DNA from: Orbilia blumenaviensis
Taxonomy: Eukaryota; Ascomycota; Orbiliomycetes; Orbiliales; Orbiliaceae
Reading direction: 5' to 3'
DNA length: 64,000 bases
Assembly: GCA_036872755.1 (NCBI GenBank)
Contig: JAVHNS010000009.1
Coordinates: forward strand, 558,001 to 622,000
The notes under the pieces are model-generated. The model searched no databases and had not been told where the DNA came from. It worked only from the letters and a program-made list of their open reading frames with translations. Below, piece by piece: positions 41,125-53,773 of this stretch. The stretch's first letter is position 1, and each line of letters opens with the position of its first letter. A program made the position numbers and the translations under genes.

Positions 41125-43748
41125 TTTGATCTTGGTGGATATTGCCGGAAATTTATTATTTAGACTAAAAAAAATAAAAAAAATTCAAGACAAAAAAGTT
41201 CGATGATCGCGTATCGAACTGTGGGGCAGTAGATAGGTGGATATTAAGTATCGATTAGATTTAAAGTTGTTTATGAAGTCTAATTGTATTTGTATTTGAT
41301 GAGAAGAAAAACTCCAAGATTAGGTTCGTAATATATATAACTTTCTCATAGACACTGTAATGTAATGGCTTCTCCAAGTTGCTCAGTAACCTGGTATCCA
41401 GATGGGATCATTGCACATTCTCAAAGTCATAGGTGATGCACTTATGCCGTCATTTCTATACTATCATTGGCAGAGATGATAACGGTCGGCCGTATCGCCA
41501 ACATTCCAAAAAAAAAAAAAAAAAAAATCGATCATCAAATGCCATGCTTTTCGAAATCAACCTTCAATTAAAGCCATGCACATGGCACGAATTAGGTTAG
41601 GCGAGCTGAAATAAGTCGAAATGCGCAAATCATTCCGATGCGTGGACTCGACCGCCGGCCGCCACGAGGAAAAAAGTTTTTAGAAGTGCGGCATTGCCAC
41701 ATTGATTTTGTCCAGATCGTGGGGCCCAATATGAGCAGCATTGAGTTTAATGATCGGTTGCATGTTCTAGAGCTTTAGCATGGGGGGAATCCGCATTGGC
41801 TTCGTGGTGTAAGAAGGATTTGGGTTAGTATGTCTGGGCATACATAAAGTAGCTGCCTTGGACGGTGTAATTTTTTTTCCGTATGTTAATGTTGGTTGAT
41901 GGATTGCATCATGATACTAACTCGGGTGTACATATTGATAAAAATTGGCTCGATGCAGCTAGCGTCGTGTTAAATCCGTGGTTGAAAACATCAACGATAC
42001 GATATTCTCGTTGAATTTCAGGGAATTTAGGTTTGGGTTTATTCCAACCCAACCCCAAAGCACCATATCGATAGGCGCTTGTCATCGTTTTTGTATCGTA
42101 TTAGCTATATTCGATTTCGGTGGCAATTAATCCCGGCCTGAGATCGATATTTTGAGATCGATAACCTTAGACGATATCTCGCCTATCATCAAGCTACAAG
42201 GATCGGTGTCCTGGATTGGGCGGCCTCGGTTGCTCACTCGCCGAATACGGTGCCCTTGCCCATCTACCGCGCAACCGAATTCGGCAGACATTGTGCATTC
42301 CATAGTTCAACGTCGATATTAATTTCCGGATCCCGCAGCTTATTTGACGTAAGGATCTGAGTAAGAGCATGAACCCGTGAAATTAGACCCTGCACTCCTC
42401 ATGTGAGCAGCCCGGGAAGGGGTTCTGGTTGACACTGTGCAGTGTTGTACTGTGCGGCTTACATCACAATGATCGCTACTATAAACCGAGTATTCGATGT
42501 GGCAGCATCTCCACATTCCGTTGGCATCGATCGATCTTAATACTTCAATTGCAAAAAGGGGGACGTATGTAATGTACGTAGTTAAAGGGGGAAAGAGCAT
42601 TGAGATATTAGCAGCCAATGCATAATAGGGCCTTTTGGGGTAAGAATCGTACCTCATCCTATAGACCCACTTATAGGGACGAGCGTATGCCAGGTCATAC
42701 ATACGTCTATCGCGCGGGGTATTCCGAAGCTCACTGCTGTTTGTTTTTAAAATTCTGGCACAATAGGGGCAGCTACCTTGTCGATAGAACGGAGTCCGTA
42801 TAGCTGTGTCTTGGCACAAGATAATCCTGTATAGTGAAACTAAGCTTATTGTCGTTTGCACGCGAGGTTCTTGCCTGACGCCACCTTTCGTGTTTCGAAG
42901 TTTCGAAAACCTGCTAAAGCACAGCAAAAAAGCCTAGATAACACTATAGTAATCGTAATCTATACGTTTCGAAGGCCTGCGTGTGGGTGTCTAAGCAACA
43001 TGCACATGTGCACACCTAGGCACTTGCTATATGGCGCAACTAGTTAGAACTGCCGTTGCATTTGCTTAAGATATAGATAGCCCCCCGAAAAGACTCCAAC
43101 GAGGCCACCAAATGCGGCGTGCCATATAGCGTACAGGCCGTAGTGTGGCTGTCATCTCTCCTGAACGCTGCATGGCTTAGAAGTCCTATATCACCACCGC
43201 TGGCATGCCCAAAATAGGTTTGTTTCTGGCTTGTTCTTCGTGTACATAATCTAACCGCTGCCCAGACTCGACTCCGTAGCGTCTGCGAGTGTCCTCGGAG
43301 GTATATTTCAGCTTCTCGCTCCAGCGAAATCATTCGTCGAACCTTGCCTTAGTTCCAGCGCCCGGCGCATGTCGGTGACTAAACCCGTTCCTGCAGGGTT
43401 TTCCTCCTAGTCACTGCGCCTCCTTTCGGATTCAGTCTCAGGCTGGGAGCACCTATCTAGAAACGACTGAAACCGCGTCGGTTTGCCTTTCACAAGCAGA
43501 TTGCAGCTCGCGAAATTCTTCCCGTCTTAATTAAACGCCTACCGACCCAGGTCGGCAGCTTTTTTACACACGTTGGTCCGGAATCACCAATCCTATATCT
43601 TCATTTCCTGGCTTTCACGGGTTTGGAGGCTAAAAAACAAACTTTAAGGAAAAAGTGGCAACCTTGCATCGGTATTCAGGGGACCCCAGGGACCGGTTCT
43701 GTTTTTGACTTTGGCTGCATATAAAAATCCAGATACTCCCTCAAAACA
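41125..43748. other. 2.6-kb divergent intergenic region between the two His-rich-motif genes
   Basis: Promoters of both neighbours must lie here. It contains a poly-A run (about 41509-41526), a TATCGATA site (42066-42073) and a near-duplicate GAGATCGATA at about 42142 and 42155. An open minus-strand frame (42340-42927) has no ATG at its 5' end and no domain. A TATAAAAA element (43720-43727) is only 22 bp before the plus-strand start. No gene is supported. Confidence 0.45.
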
Positions 43749-45230
43749 ATGCGAAATCGACTTAAAGAGCGCTTGGAGGACGCCAGTGGGATAGAAAAGC
43801 TTCGGGGCTCCGTCCGTCAGGATCTATTTGACGAACACCACTTCCTTCAACAATATCCCGTGGCAATTGAAGCTCCAGCTAGACTCGCAGACCTCAGATT
43901 AATAGACATGGCAGTGGCACCACCTCAGACACTTAGGCATAAGCCGTCCATAGACCTGGTTCAGGCAGCCCAGGCGGCCAGGCAGAGCATATGGAGGGGC
44001 TTAAGCAAGATGCGGTCAATCGACACCCTACGACCTGCCAAACCGGCAGTAGACTTGATGGAAGCCGCAAATTCTGCTAGGAAATCGAGGGGGGAGCAAC
44101 CTCTTCCCCGGAAAGTAGAGGAATTTGAACCAGAGCTCGAACCAGAACTCGAACCTGTAGCCGTAGCAATCGGTACAGATAACTCTCATACACCCCGATA
44201 CACCAACTTCAGCTCCCCGACACCGAGCCATTGCTCTTCATTCTCGAATTTATATGCACAAGCACGTGGCGGGTCCTCACGCGCAGGCTCTCCATTTGAA
44301 CCTACAGAAGTTTTGAACTTCTCTCGACCTTCGTCAAGCAGATCCAATATCAAGACTCTCAGGCGACGCTCTCAGTCGGTGGAATATCCGAAACCTTTCA
44401 TCCAATACGATAACGGACAGCGACCATCAACGTCTGGTTCTAATATTAGTAACTGCAGTTCGTCGAAGTCGTCCCGTGTCCCTTCCAACAGCTACAAGGC
44501 TCTTTCTCCACCCCCAATCCCATACAACGATGACGACGACTGCGAGTCAATTGCAGAGCTAGCTTCGTTATTTCCCTTGCCTGCAAAAACCCCACCAGGG
44601 TCCATCAAGTCCCCATGTGGTTCCGTACGATCCAGAACCGCTTCTATGAGATCACCTCCATCTTCAATCAGGATCCATAGCAGGAAGGGCACCAATACAA
44701 GCGTTGATAGCGCCGGCAGCTACGCTGCACCAGCAAGTGATTTCCCTCTTCTGGAACTCTTCAAGCCACCTACAGGAGATCTCCATGAGAAATACAAGTC
44801 ACAGTCCCAAGACATCGAATATGTTGGGGTGAAATATGCAACTCGTAAGTTCTAGTCCCCGGATATTTTCAAAGACTTCTCACTAACTCCTCTTCTCACA
44901 GCTGTGATTCATGAAACTGTTATCCCAAAAGTCCACAACATTATCACCACAGAAGTAACTCGTCACCACCACACCCACGAAATCCGCCAACATGTCCAGC
45001 CAGTTCTTGATAGACAATACGAGCCGGAGAAACACTGGGTCCAGACTATCGATGGTGGATTCGTCCAGGTGACTGCTGAAGCTGCGGAAAGGTTGAAGAG
45101 CAGGTACAAATATACCACTCGAATTGAAGAAACTGTCTCTACTGGCAAGGTCACTAGCCCACCCATGTGCAGCTATACCTGGAAGCCACCAAGAGATTCC
45201 CGGAGCCGGGCTCGAGGCCATACTGCCTAA
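43749..45230 (+). CDS. Disordered Ser-rich protein with C-terminal His-rich module
   Basis: Two exons, join(43749..44844, 44902..45230), 474 aa; the 57-bp intron is GTAAGT...CACAG, phase 1. Residues 1-~110 are helical and basic, with two copies of a KP[SA][IV]DL[VM][EQ]AA motif (KPSIDLVQAAQAAR at ~59-72 and KPAVDLMEAANSAR at ~98-111). A Glu/Pro run (EFEPELEPELEP) follows, then a long Ser/Pro/Arg-rich disordered stretch (about 140-320). The second exon encodes HETVIPKVHNIITTEVTRHHH and HTHEIRQHVQPVLDR, which resemble the His-rich repeats of the divergent 'allergen'-type gene. No signal peptide or membrane segment. Function unknown; phospho-regulated scaffold behaviour is plausible from composition only. 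Confidence 0.8.
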
Positions 45231-46445
45231 ATTTACCAATTTTCTTAAAGTCAACAAGCAAACTCCTTTCGCAGGAAATACGAATTTTATTGGAACGCTT
45301 AACATCCCGGAGTATATACGGAGCGAACGGAATGACACAAAAAGTATGATATTGAGGAACGATAAAATGCTTTTTCTTCTTCTTTTCTTTTACCCCTTCT
45401 TTGTTTATCTTTGTCATTTTTTTATATCTTCTTCTTTTCCTCTTTATATTGCGCATACCCCAAGGCCCGAACGTTGAAAAGATTTATTGCGATGCCCTTT
45501 CTTCCCTTTTTTGACTTTAATTTATAATTGCAAACGACCGATGATATACCTGACTGTACGATACGTGGGAATACGGGGGCATTTGCCGGAGTTGATTGAT
45601 TTGTTATACCGCTTTGCAAAAGATGCCTTTTGATCTTTTTTGTTTTTCGTTTTTCACTCTTTTTTGGTGGCCTTTATCCCCCTCGATTTTGTTTGCTTCC
45701 GTTCTGGACTTTTGTACATATATATGTTTCTTTTCTTCACTTTCTTTAACTAGTTTTTAAACTACTGTTCGATAGATTCAACACAGAATGGAGCTCAAAT
45801 GCACATAGACTTTTCTTAAACCAACAAACCGTCACAAACCAACGTATACATGCATTACATACACAGTAGATTCGAGTTTGCAAGGGTGTAGATGGTTCCA
45901 CAAACATCCCAGTATACTTGCCCTTAGTCTTCGTCTCGAAAAATCGATTGTGCTCAATTTACCCGGATTTATCCAGAGCTACCCCGGCTCGGAATAACAC
46001 CGGAATTGAATACCAATGACAATGCAATAAGGTACCGAATCCAAGAATTTCTTACAAATTGCCAAAGCTAAAACTCTGGAGATGGTTTCGATTCTGGCGG
46101 GGCCTCAAGGTCACGGGTTGCCCCGCAACCCTAGAAACGTCAATGTAAGGCGTGAATCTCGGAGTAAATTAGGCAAAATCTACCCGAAAGACAGTGTCGG
46201 ACGGTAGACGAATGATGCACACCTGCAAGCCATCCGGCATGGGAATGCGGAGAGCGGGAAGCACCTTCGTCGTATATAAAGCGAGTTACTCTGGGGTCTG
46301 TGGTATCGTATTGGCTCCGAAGATCGTGGTTCCATTGATACCAACACTTTAGTTTCGCAACATCGCGGTATCACATCTTTGGAAAGTTCGATATCGTTGG
46401 AAATCCCAACAAACTAGGAAGATTTATAACTACAGATTGAACAAG
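45231..46445. other. Intergenic region upstream of the GH5 gene
   Basis: 1.2 kb with the 3' UTR of the Ser-rich gene (T-rich, about 45360-45440 and 45640-45760) and the GH5 promoter. Minus-strand frames near 45154-45619 have no domain and are low-complexity. No gene is supported. Confidence 0.45.
46273..46280 (+). promoter_or_regulatory. Candidate TATA box of the GH5 gene
   Basis: TATATAAA, 166 bp upstream of the GH5 start codon, a common distance for a fungal TATA element plus leader. No competing TATA-like element was noticed closer to the start. Confidence 0.4.
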
Positions 46446-48177
46446 ATGGCCGCAGTTTCTACTACCGGTATCCTTAAAGTCAAAGGGACAGATATCGTAG
46501 ACAAGGATGGAAAAACCGTCTTGCTTCGCGGTGTAAGTTCTATACCTGGCTTGTTGGAATCTCGGGGAAACAACGCATTCCTCTGATTGCTAATTCACCT
46601 GCATGAATCCCTAGGCGGGCATTGGCGGATGGATGAATATGGAAAATTTCATATCAGGGTATCCTGGTCGAGAATACCAAATCAGGGCAGCCCTTTCCAG
46701 GGTTCTCGGCCAGGAGAAATCCGACTTCTTCTTTGATAAGGTAAATTTTCTTGGGAATGATATCAAGGCGATTCCACGATATTGACAAGCTGATCCGTTC
46801 TTATTATGGTACTAGTTTCTTGAATATTTCTTTACAGAATCAGATGCCAAGTTCTATAAGAGCCTTGGCCTCAATTGTATTAGAGTACCGTTCAATTACC
46901 GTCATTTTGAAGATGACATGAACCCCAGAGTTCTCAAGCCGGAAGGTTTCAAACATCTTGACAGACTCATAAATATTTGTGCGGAGCATGGGATCTACAC
47001 AATACTGGATCTCCACACCGCGCCGGGTGGGCAAAACGGCGATTGGCATGCAGGTACGTAGAAAACTAAGTGGTACCCGCTCACACCTGTTCAGCCTTAT
47101 AGCTGACTAATAACCTTCTGCTCGCCAGATGTCGGCCATCACATTCCTGAATTCTGGACACATAAAGATTTCCAGGACCGTGGGATTTGGCTTTGGGAGC
47201 AACTTTCCGCACACTATAAATCCAACCCATGGATAGCGGGTTATAACGTTCTCAACGAGCCCACGGATCCAACCCATTCCCGTCTCCAGGTATGGTATGA
47301 TCGCGTCTACAACGCCATCCGTGCCGTAGACCCTGACCACATCCTCTTCCTTGACGGAAATACGTTCGGCTCGGACTTTTCACATTTCGTTCCGTCCGAA
47401 ACTTGCCAAAAATGGGAGAATGTAGTATATAGTGTCCATGATTATTCGCGCTATGGGTTCCCAGCTTCAAAGGAGTGGTATACGGGATCTGAAGAACAGA
47501 AGAAGCAAGTTAGAAAAAACTATAATAAGAAGGTCGAGTGGATGTTGGAGAACAATCTACCAATCTGGAATGGAGAGTGGGGTCCCGTTTATGCAAGGCC
47601 GTGGTTCGACGGCGATGATAGCGACAGGATCAACGAGAGTCGCCTAAAATTGTTGGATGACCAACTAACGGTTTATGACGAGGAAAGGATTCCGTGGAGT
47701 ATTTGGACATATAAAGACATCGGGTTTCAAGGTAGGAAATTGTGATCCTGTTAGGGTTTTAATAGTACTAATAAGAATTAAATAGGCATGGTGTATGTGT
47801 CTCAGGATACGGCTTATATGAGACTTCTTCAGCCACTTTTGGAAAAGAAACAGCGTATGGCGGTGGACTCGTGGGGCACAAACGAAGTGCATATCGCACA
47901 CATTGTCGAACCGATTCGGGAACATCTCACGAAAAACATCGCGCCTGAGTACAGGAATCTGTACCCGTATCCCGTGATTCCATACGATTCGCGAGTTAGT
48001 AAAATTGCGATTAATATACTCACAGCCGAATTTCTTGTACAAGAATGGGCAGATTATTTCAAGGGTAAAAGCTTTGATGATCTGGATGAGCTGGCTGCGA
48101 GTTTCAAGTTTGAGAATTGTTTGCAGAGGGAGAGCTTGAATAAGGCGTTGGTGGCACATAAAGACGTTGGTCGGTAA
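46446..48177 (+). CDS. Glycoside hydrolase family 5, cytoplasmic type
   Basis: Five exons, join(46446..46532, 46615..46740, 46816..47053, 47129..47731, 47786..48177), 481 aa; introns 82, 75, 75 and 54 bp. The (beta/alpha)8 fold is recognisable: LLRGAGIGGWMNMENF start, GLNCIRVPFNYRHF, YTILDLHTAPGGQNGDWHA, GYNVLNEPTDP and IWNGEWGP. Predicted acid/base is E194 (NEP) and nucleophile E300 (GEWGP). There is no signal peptide, so it should act inside the cell, unlike secreted GH5 cellulases. Fungal intracellular GH5 enzymes include glucosylceramidases and sterylglucosidases, but the subfamily here cannot be set by eye and the substrate is unknown. An ~100-residue C-terminal extension after the barrel (from VDSWGTNEVHIAHIV) is helical. 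It converges with the LSH gene. Confidence 0.9.
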
Positions 48178-48471
48178 AGCAAATTAAGGAGTGAGCGCTC
48201 AAAGGAACCGACAGCATGACATAATATTATTTATTGTATTAATATTCTAGGGGCTTCGTATATTTCGTAAGAATAACATTCATGCTGAAAAGCAAAACAA
48301 AGCCTTTGAGACGCCAAACCGCAAACATTTTCATAAAACAGAACAAAAAGATAGAACACCACACCGCCCAGGTGCATTCGGTCTATGCCTGATAAACAAG
48401 GGTAGAAAAAAGAATAATAAAAAAACGAAGAGGGAGATAAGATCACTTTTCCTGGTGCTGACACAAACGTA

Positions 48472-51349
48472 TCATTGCATCTGAGCGAGGATATCCTGCT
48501 CCGAAACCTTCTTCATCTCGACCGCCTTGAACACACCGGATGCTTTTGTTTCGCCCTTAGCTGCTTTCTCATAGGCCTCATCGCTTCGGTCCAGGAGGAC
48601 CTCCAAATCTTCGTCACTCAGTATCTCATCACCCTTTTTAGCAACATCGAATTTCTCGAAGTCGTCACTCATTAGGATCCTTCTAAGATCCGCAAATTCC
48701 TGTTCCTCTGTTTTGGTACTTGTAGCAGTCATGGACTTGAATTTCCCTTTCTGAATGACTAGCTTCTCGAGGCGGCGTTTCGCATCGGCTTTTTCCAGGA
48801 GAGTTTGTTCTACTGTAGCGGCAGTAGCTAGGCGATAGACGATAACCGGGCGAGTCTGCCCAATCCTGTGGGCACGGTCCTGCGCTTGAAGATCTTGTTG
48901 CGGGTTCTATTGCCAGGCCGTTAGTATTTAAGAAAAATTGCTACAAGATCATAGACATATACTCACCCAGTCTGAGTCGTAAAGGATCACCGTATCCGCC
49001 GACGTTAGATTGATACCCAATCCTCCCGCTCTTGTACTCAACAAAAAGAGCCTGTAGTTAGAATCAGAATTGAAGGCTTTGATTAAGTCTCTTCTTTCTT
49101 CCTGCTTGACGGAACCGTCAATGCGGCAGCAATTCCATCCTCTCAATGTCGTAGCCCATTCCTGGATGATGTCTAACTGAACCTTGAATTGGCTAAAGAT
49201 CAAGACTTTGTGGCCCCGATTGAATAACTCTGGAACAAGTCGGTCTAGCAACATCATCTTACCGCTCTCCGTGACAAGGGTCTCGTCAGGGTCTTTATCG
49301 CCCCACGGCCAGTAGAATAGGTGTGGACTGTTGCACGCCAATCGCAACTGCATAACCGGGTTCTGCATTTTCTTAGCCTTGATCTCCTTCACAGCAGCCT
49401 GATATGCGACCTGCTCGGCGCTGAGATCTGGCGTGGTTTCCTTTGATTGGTTGGGGCTCGCCTCAAGCTCTTTGAAGTATTGTCTATCGCTCTTCTCCTT
49501 ATAATCAACCCGCAACTTCTTGTTGGATCTGCTATTTTTCAAAGATTGGGAAGGCACGCTGAGGGTATCTGGACCATCCTCCTCCATCTCTTGGGCTTTG
49601 CGTTTTGGGGTATCTGTTCCCTTTTTACCCTTCTTTGGTCTTACTTTAGTTGCAACATTGGCACCCGAGGCCCCCAGCAATTTTCCAATGAGGAATTCTT
49701 CAGTATCTTTGTCCAAAATTCGTCGGTAAAGCTCCTTCTGAGTTTGCGATAGAGGCGCGTACAACACGTATTCACGCTTCTTCGGTAGGGACAGCTCAAC
49801 ATCAGTTTTCAAACGACGGAGCAAGAACGGTTTCAAGATTTGGTGTAAGCTTGAAACCAGATTGGCACCCATGCTCTTTTTAATCTCTTCACTACTCTTT
49901 CCTTCCTGTTGGAGGTCGGAGAAATCGAACCTACCGGCAAGGTTAGACGTCTTGTATTATAAACGCATACCAGGGAAAAGGATGGCTTACCAGCTCTGAA
50001 AACTCTCAACATCGTTGAAGACCTGAGGTAAGAGAAAGTGAAGCAGGGACCATAGTTCAACAAGATTGTTCTGCAATGGTGTTCCTGTCAATAGCAACCG
50101 GTTCGCCGACGGGTATTTCTCAAGCTCCTTGACCAATCTGCAGTTGAAGTTCTTCAAACGGTGACCTTCATCGACCACGATATACTTCCAATCATACGCG
50201 GCAAGGTACTTGCGGTCATTCATGATAATCTCATAACTCGTGCAGACAATTGGGAAATCTGGTCCGACGTTTCTGTGATTCTTTGTCTTCAACCTTGTAT
50301 CTCGGAGTTGTTCTCTTTCCTGTGGATTCCCGTGGTAGAGAACAACTGGGATATCTGGTGTAAACTTTGCAAATTCGTCGACCCAATTTGCTAAAGTAGA
50401 TAGAGGGGCGGCAACTAGGAACGGGCCATATACGTGCATTTCGCGAAGGAATGCGAATAAGGAAATAGTTTGGAGGGTTTTACTAGAGCTCTGTTAGCCT
50501 GGGGTAGTTCCACAACCATGGATTGAGGTTTATATCTCACCCTAAACCCATCTCGTCCGCTAGGATACCATTCAATCCATTTTCAAACAGGCTTGCCATC
50601 CATTCTAAACCTTCGAGCTGGTACTCTTTCATCACACACCCAGTTACCAGCCTTGGCTGCCTGGTATGTAGTTGCTCAGTAGCTGTAGCTCCGAACCCCT
50701 CTGTTTTATCCTCCTCAGCGGCTGCTCCCAATGCCTCCTTCACGGTAGCCGTGGCCTCTGGTTTCTCCTTTGAGAAGAAGGTCAGGATGCTATTCTGCTT
50801 CTTGACCGGGGCCGGAGCTGCTTTCTTCCCCCTTCCTCTTTTTGCTGCGGGCTTTGCTTCAGGCTCAGCTGTTTTCTCAGCAGCACCAGACCTGGTCGCC
50901 CGTTTGTTTTCCTTGTTTGCCTCTTCGGTTGGCTTCTTCTGCTCGACGGGCTTAGCAACCACCCTCGTCACTCTCTCAGCTTTTGCCTTCCGGCTCTCCT
51001 CCAACCTTGATGTTAAAATGGTTGAATAGATTGTACTTTTCTTTAACAAGAATTCCAATCCCTTCATATCAAACCCGTTATTCTGTAGCTGCGTAGATAG
51101 CTGTTTATCTTCTTCATCTTGTAAGCGTTTAGATTCCTCCTCATATTTCGCCTCTTCTTCCTTCATAGTAGAAGTTACGAGTTCATTTTCAACATCAATA
51201 TTTGTATCGTCGCCTTCACCAGCATCTGGAAAACCATAATCTGCTGTTGGGGTAGTGGGAGATCCGGCTTGGACCGGACTTGTGGAAGCATCTTTCTCTT
51301 TTTGTGGAGATCCCGAGCTGCTTGCAGTCCCGGACTTTGGAACCGGCAT
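48472..51349 (-). CDS. mus-30: SNF2-family chromatin remodeller, LSH/HELLS/DDM1 type
   Basis: Four exons, complement(join(48472..48906, 48967..49930, 49991..50482, 50541..51349)), 899 aa; introns 58-60 bp. The N-terminal ~215 residues are acidic then basic and disordered, with [12 protein letters not shown] (184-194) matching a PCNA-interacting (PIP) box. The ATPase starts at [12 protein letters not shown]. Walker A is DEMGLGKT, split by intron 1. Motif II is DEGHRLKN, the DEGH form seen in LSH proteins. Other motifs are [18 protein letters not shown], a linker with KFGD/KxxR-like basic inserts, [23 protein letters not shown] and QDRAHRIGQ. Family members slide nucleosomes to help maintain DNA methylation and genome stability; the Neurospora crassa orthologue is MUS-30 and the yeast relative is Irc5. 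Orthology is by motif, so the gene symbol is given with moderate confidence. Confidence 0.9.
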
Positions 51350-51996
51350 TGTGGCGGAAGCGAACCTTTTTTTGCCTGGAAGGTGGTTGTTCGTGGAAGC
51401 TGCGAAAGATCAGGGTAGAGCAAGTGTCGTTTCGTTGTGTTGGGGATAGACAATAAAAAGGACAAATTTATGTTCTTTGTGGCCAGGGCATACAGAGGTA
51501 TTAGAGCTTTGGGGGTAGTGCAAACGGAGCCGTTGGATTTTGGAGCTTGAAGCTTGCGCTTGAGGAAGTGGAATTTTTTTCGAAAAGCACCCCCTTTAAG
51601 CTGACTTAAGTATCGACGGATATCGCGGGTTGCCACCAAGGGAAAATATGGTGACGCGCTGATTCAATCAAACAGGAAGACGCGTTAAGATCAATTGCGA
51701 ACCTGGGATGGGCGCGGGATCATTGGGCATCTGCATCGGAACCGGCAATCGGGCCAATCAAGAGTCCGTATGGATTACAACAAAATCAACTCAATGTATT
51801 TAGTCTCGTAGTATGACGATATTATACATTATATAATCTAGATTCTATAGATCTCTCTGACTTATTGACAAACCAATCCAAGCATCCCTCATGTTGTAAA
51901 AACTTTCCATTCCGTTTCTGCATTGATATGAGACTATGTGCAGACCCAATTCCAGCTACTGGCCAACCCTAAATAATCAAAAAGGCAAAAATCAAT
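51350..51996. other. Intergenic region between LSH and PI-PLC-like genes
   Basis: 647 bp holding the LSH promoter and the 3' end of the PI-PLC-like gene, both minus-strand. The minus-strand frame stays open from about 51639 into the LSH start but has no supporting domain. No other gene. Confidence 0.45.
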
Positions 51997-53773
51997 TTAT
52001 GAAGCATCCATCCCATAGTGCGTCTTTTCACGAGCATGGATTTTATCCATCTGCGCTTGGAGTTCATGCTTTTTCTGTAAAAGCTGTAAGTATAGTTGGT
52101 CATGCTCATCAGATGAATTAGGATCTTGTTCGAATTTGGCTATTGCTATTTGAACATCCTCCATCTCAGCATAGAGAGGCTCCCACTGTTCCTGGAGAGA
52201 GCTTCCGACGTTGTCTGCTCCTGGGCCATCATTCCAAGTAGTAATCCAATTAATAGCCATAGCAAGAGATGCCATATTCCTGCCCTGCCAGGAGTAATAT
52301 CCCTGATCCGAGTTCATTCCATTGTCTTTCTCCCGTTTTCTCCATCCGCCAATAGAGTCGATGTATAGAATGTTAGGGAATGTTTGAGGATTGCATTTCG
52401 GTGGGACAGTGGAATAGATAGGTCGATTCATTTCGTCGGCTTTTTTCCTCAAAACCTGGATGAGATTGCCAGCGCCTTGTAAACTATAGGTCCAAGACAG
52501 TAGAAACAGCTGATTGGTCGAAAAGCCGTGTCTAAACATCTTCCAAAACTGGTCTTCCATAATATATTTTATATTATCGGAATTACTATACTCGTTTTTG
52601 ACGTCGTATTGAGACCGATTGAAGATACCCTGGCCCGCGAAGCGACTATCGGAGGCTATTGTAAGATTTTCCGAGATTACGATGACCGCAGCGCTATTTC
52701 CAATAAATTTCTCGAGGGGTATATTCCATATAGGTGTAGTGACCGGATCCTGTCCCGGAACTCCCTTTGGAAGTTTCCAGAGATACTTCAACCCGGTTTT
52801 AGTATCTGTAAGCATATCAAAAACCTTCTCCCATTCTTCCGGGGTAAAATCCCGATACCATTCATAATTGGTATTATAAGCATGCGAAAGGTTGATAATA
52901 ACGAGTTCTTTGTTTCCCTCGTCGGCCAAAAAGCGGTTTATCGAGTCGATGACACTTTGTAGATACTCTCCACTCATGCCTTGCCATTTGAGATTACTGA
53001 TATTTGTGTTCGAGTAATGGCCACACATAATTTCGTTGGGATTCCCATTGCTACCCTTCCCAATGCAAGGACGAATATCGAAATACCTAGCACCAGCAAC
53101 AAGTTGGCCGTGGATGTTTTGCCATTGGTTTAGACAGTTGTCAAGGGTTGCAGCGACAGTACCGGGTCCGTTTTTTATAGCCATGCCGCTGTCATGGCTT
53201 CCCGGCATGCAAAGCTTCCGAAGGGGACGACCACCTATAGTTTTGAGAGATGCTTGCATCCAATCTACCGGACCATTGCTTGGGAAGAAGTTATCAGGGT
53301 TGTCGCCACAGAGAATAAAGGCAACGTCCCCATCGTTTATCCAGTTGATGTTAAGAGCGACGCCGTAGTCATTAGCTCCTTGGGCGTACCCTTGCACGCT
53401 GAAAGTCTGGAATTCGGCCCAGATGTAAAAGCCATGGTTCGACCATGCATGAAGCACGAAGACGTAATCCGTGCCCTCCATCTGGATGGTAACATCACCT
53501 CCCGGTTCCGCACCGGAGCCCCATTCGATATAAAGACGACGGGTGCCTCCCTCTAGATAAGTTACTATGTTAGTATACTACTATCGAAATTGGTTCCCGC
53601 CCTCACATTTTAACAGCATATAACACTATAAACTTACTCTTTGGAATCCGGAGGTATTTTCCCTTAGGTTGCCATTCGGAGTTCCAGCTCCGCATGTTGG
53701 ATTGCTGCGTACTAGCGACAACCCAATCGTGAGGAGTGCCATTAACGATGTTCAAAAAACCACCTTCGCCCAT
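51997..53773 (-). CDS. PI-PLC X-domain-like phosphodiesterase
   Basis: Two exons, complement(join(51997..53552, 53638..53773)), 563 aa. The 85-bp intron is GTAAGT...CTAG with a TACTAAC branch site. A Met 24 bp upstream (53797) is possible, but MGEGGFLNIVNGTPHDW fits as start. Residues 1-~130 are beta-rich (YIEWGSGAEPGGD, YGVALNINWIND), resembling a small beta-sandwich often found ahead of this domain. The X-domain-like TIM barrel follows: PGSHDSGM (H165), GARYFDIRPC (D204, R206) and MCGHYSN (H224), so the catalytic His pair of bacterial-type PI-PLC is present. There is no Y, C2 or PH domain and no signal peptide. The C terminus (about 500-563) is charged and probably coiled coil. Substrate unproven; these fungal proteins are usually called PLC-like phosphodiesterases. 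Confidence 0.85.

Noticed and set aside
42340..42927. 195-codon minus-strand open frame in the 2.6-kb intergenic region
   Set aside because: It begins with TTG rather than ATG, has no recognisable domain or signal, and no splice partners; composition looks like translated intergenic DNA.
43720..43727. TATAAAAA as TATA box of the Ser-rich/His-rich gene
   Set aside because: It is only 22 bp before the chosen ATG, too close unless the true start is further downstream (next in-frame Met about residue 54); not enough to reassign.
50523..51029. 168-codon plus-strand frame opposite the LSH N terminus
   Set aside because: It is the mirror of the low-complexity Lys/Glu/Ala-rich coding region of the remodeller gene.
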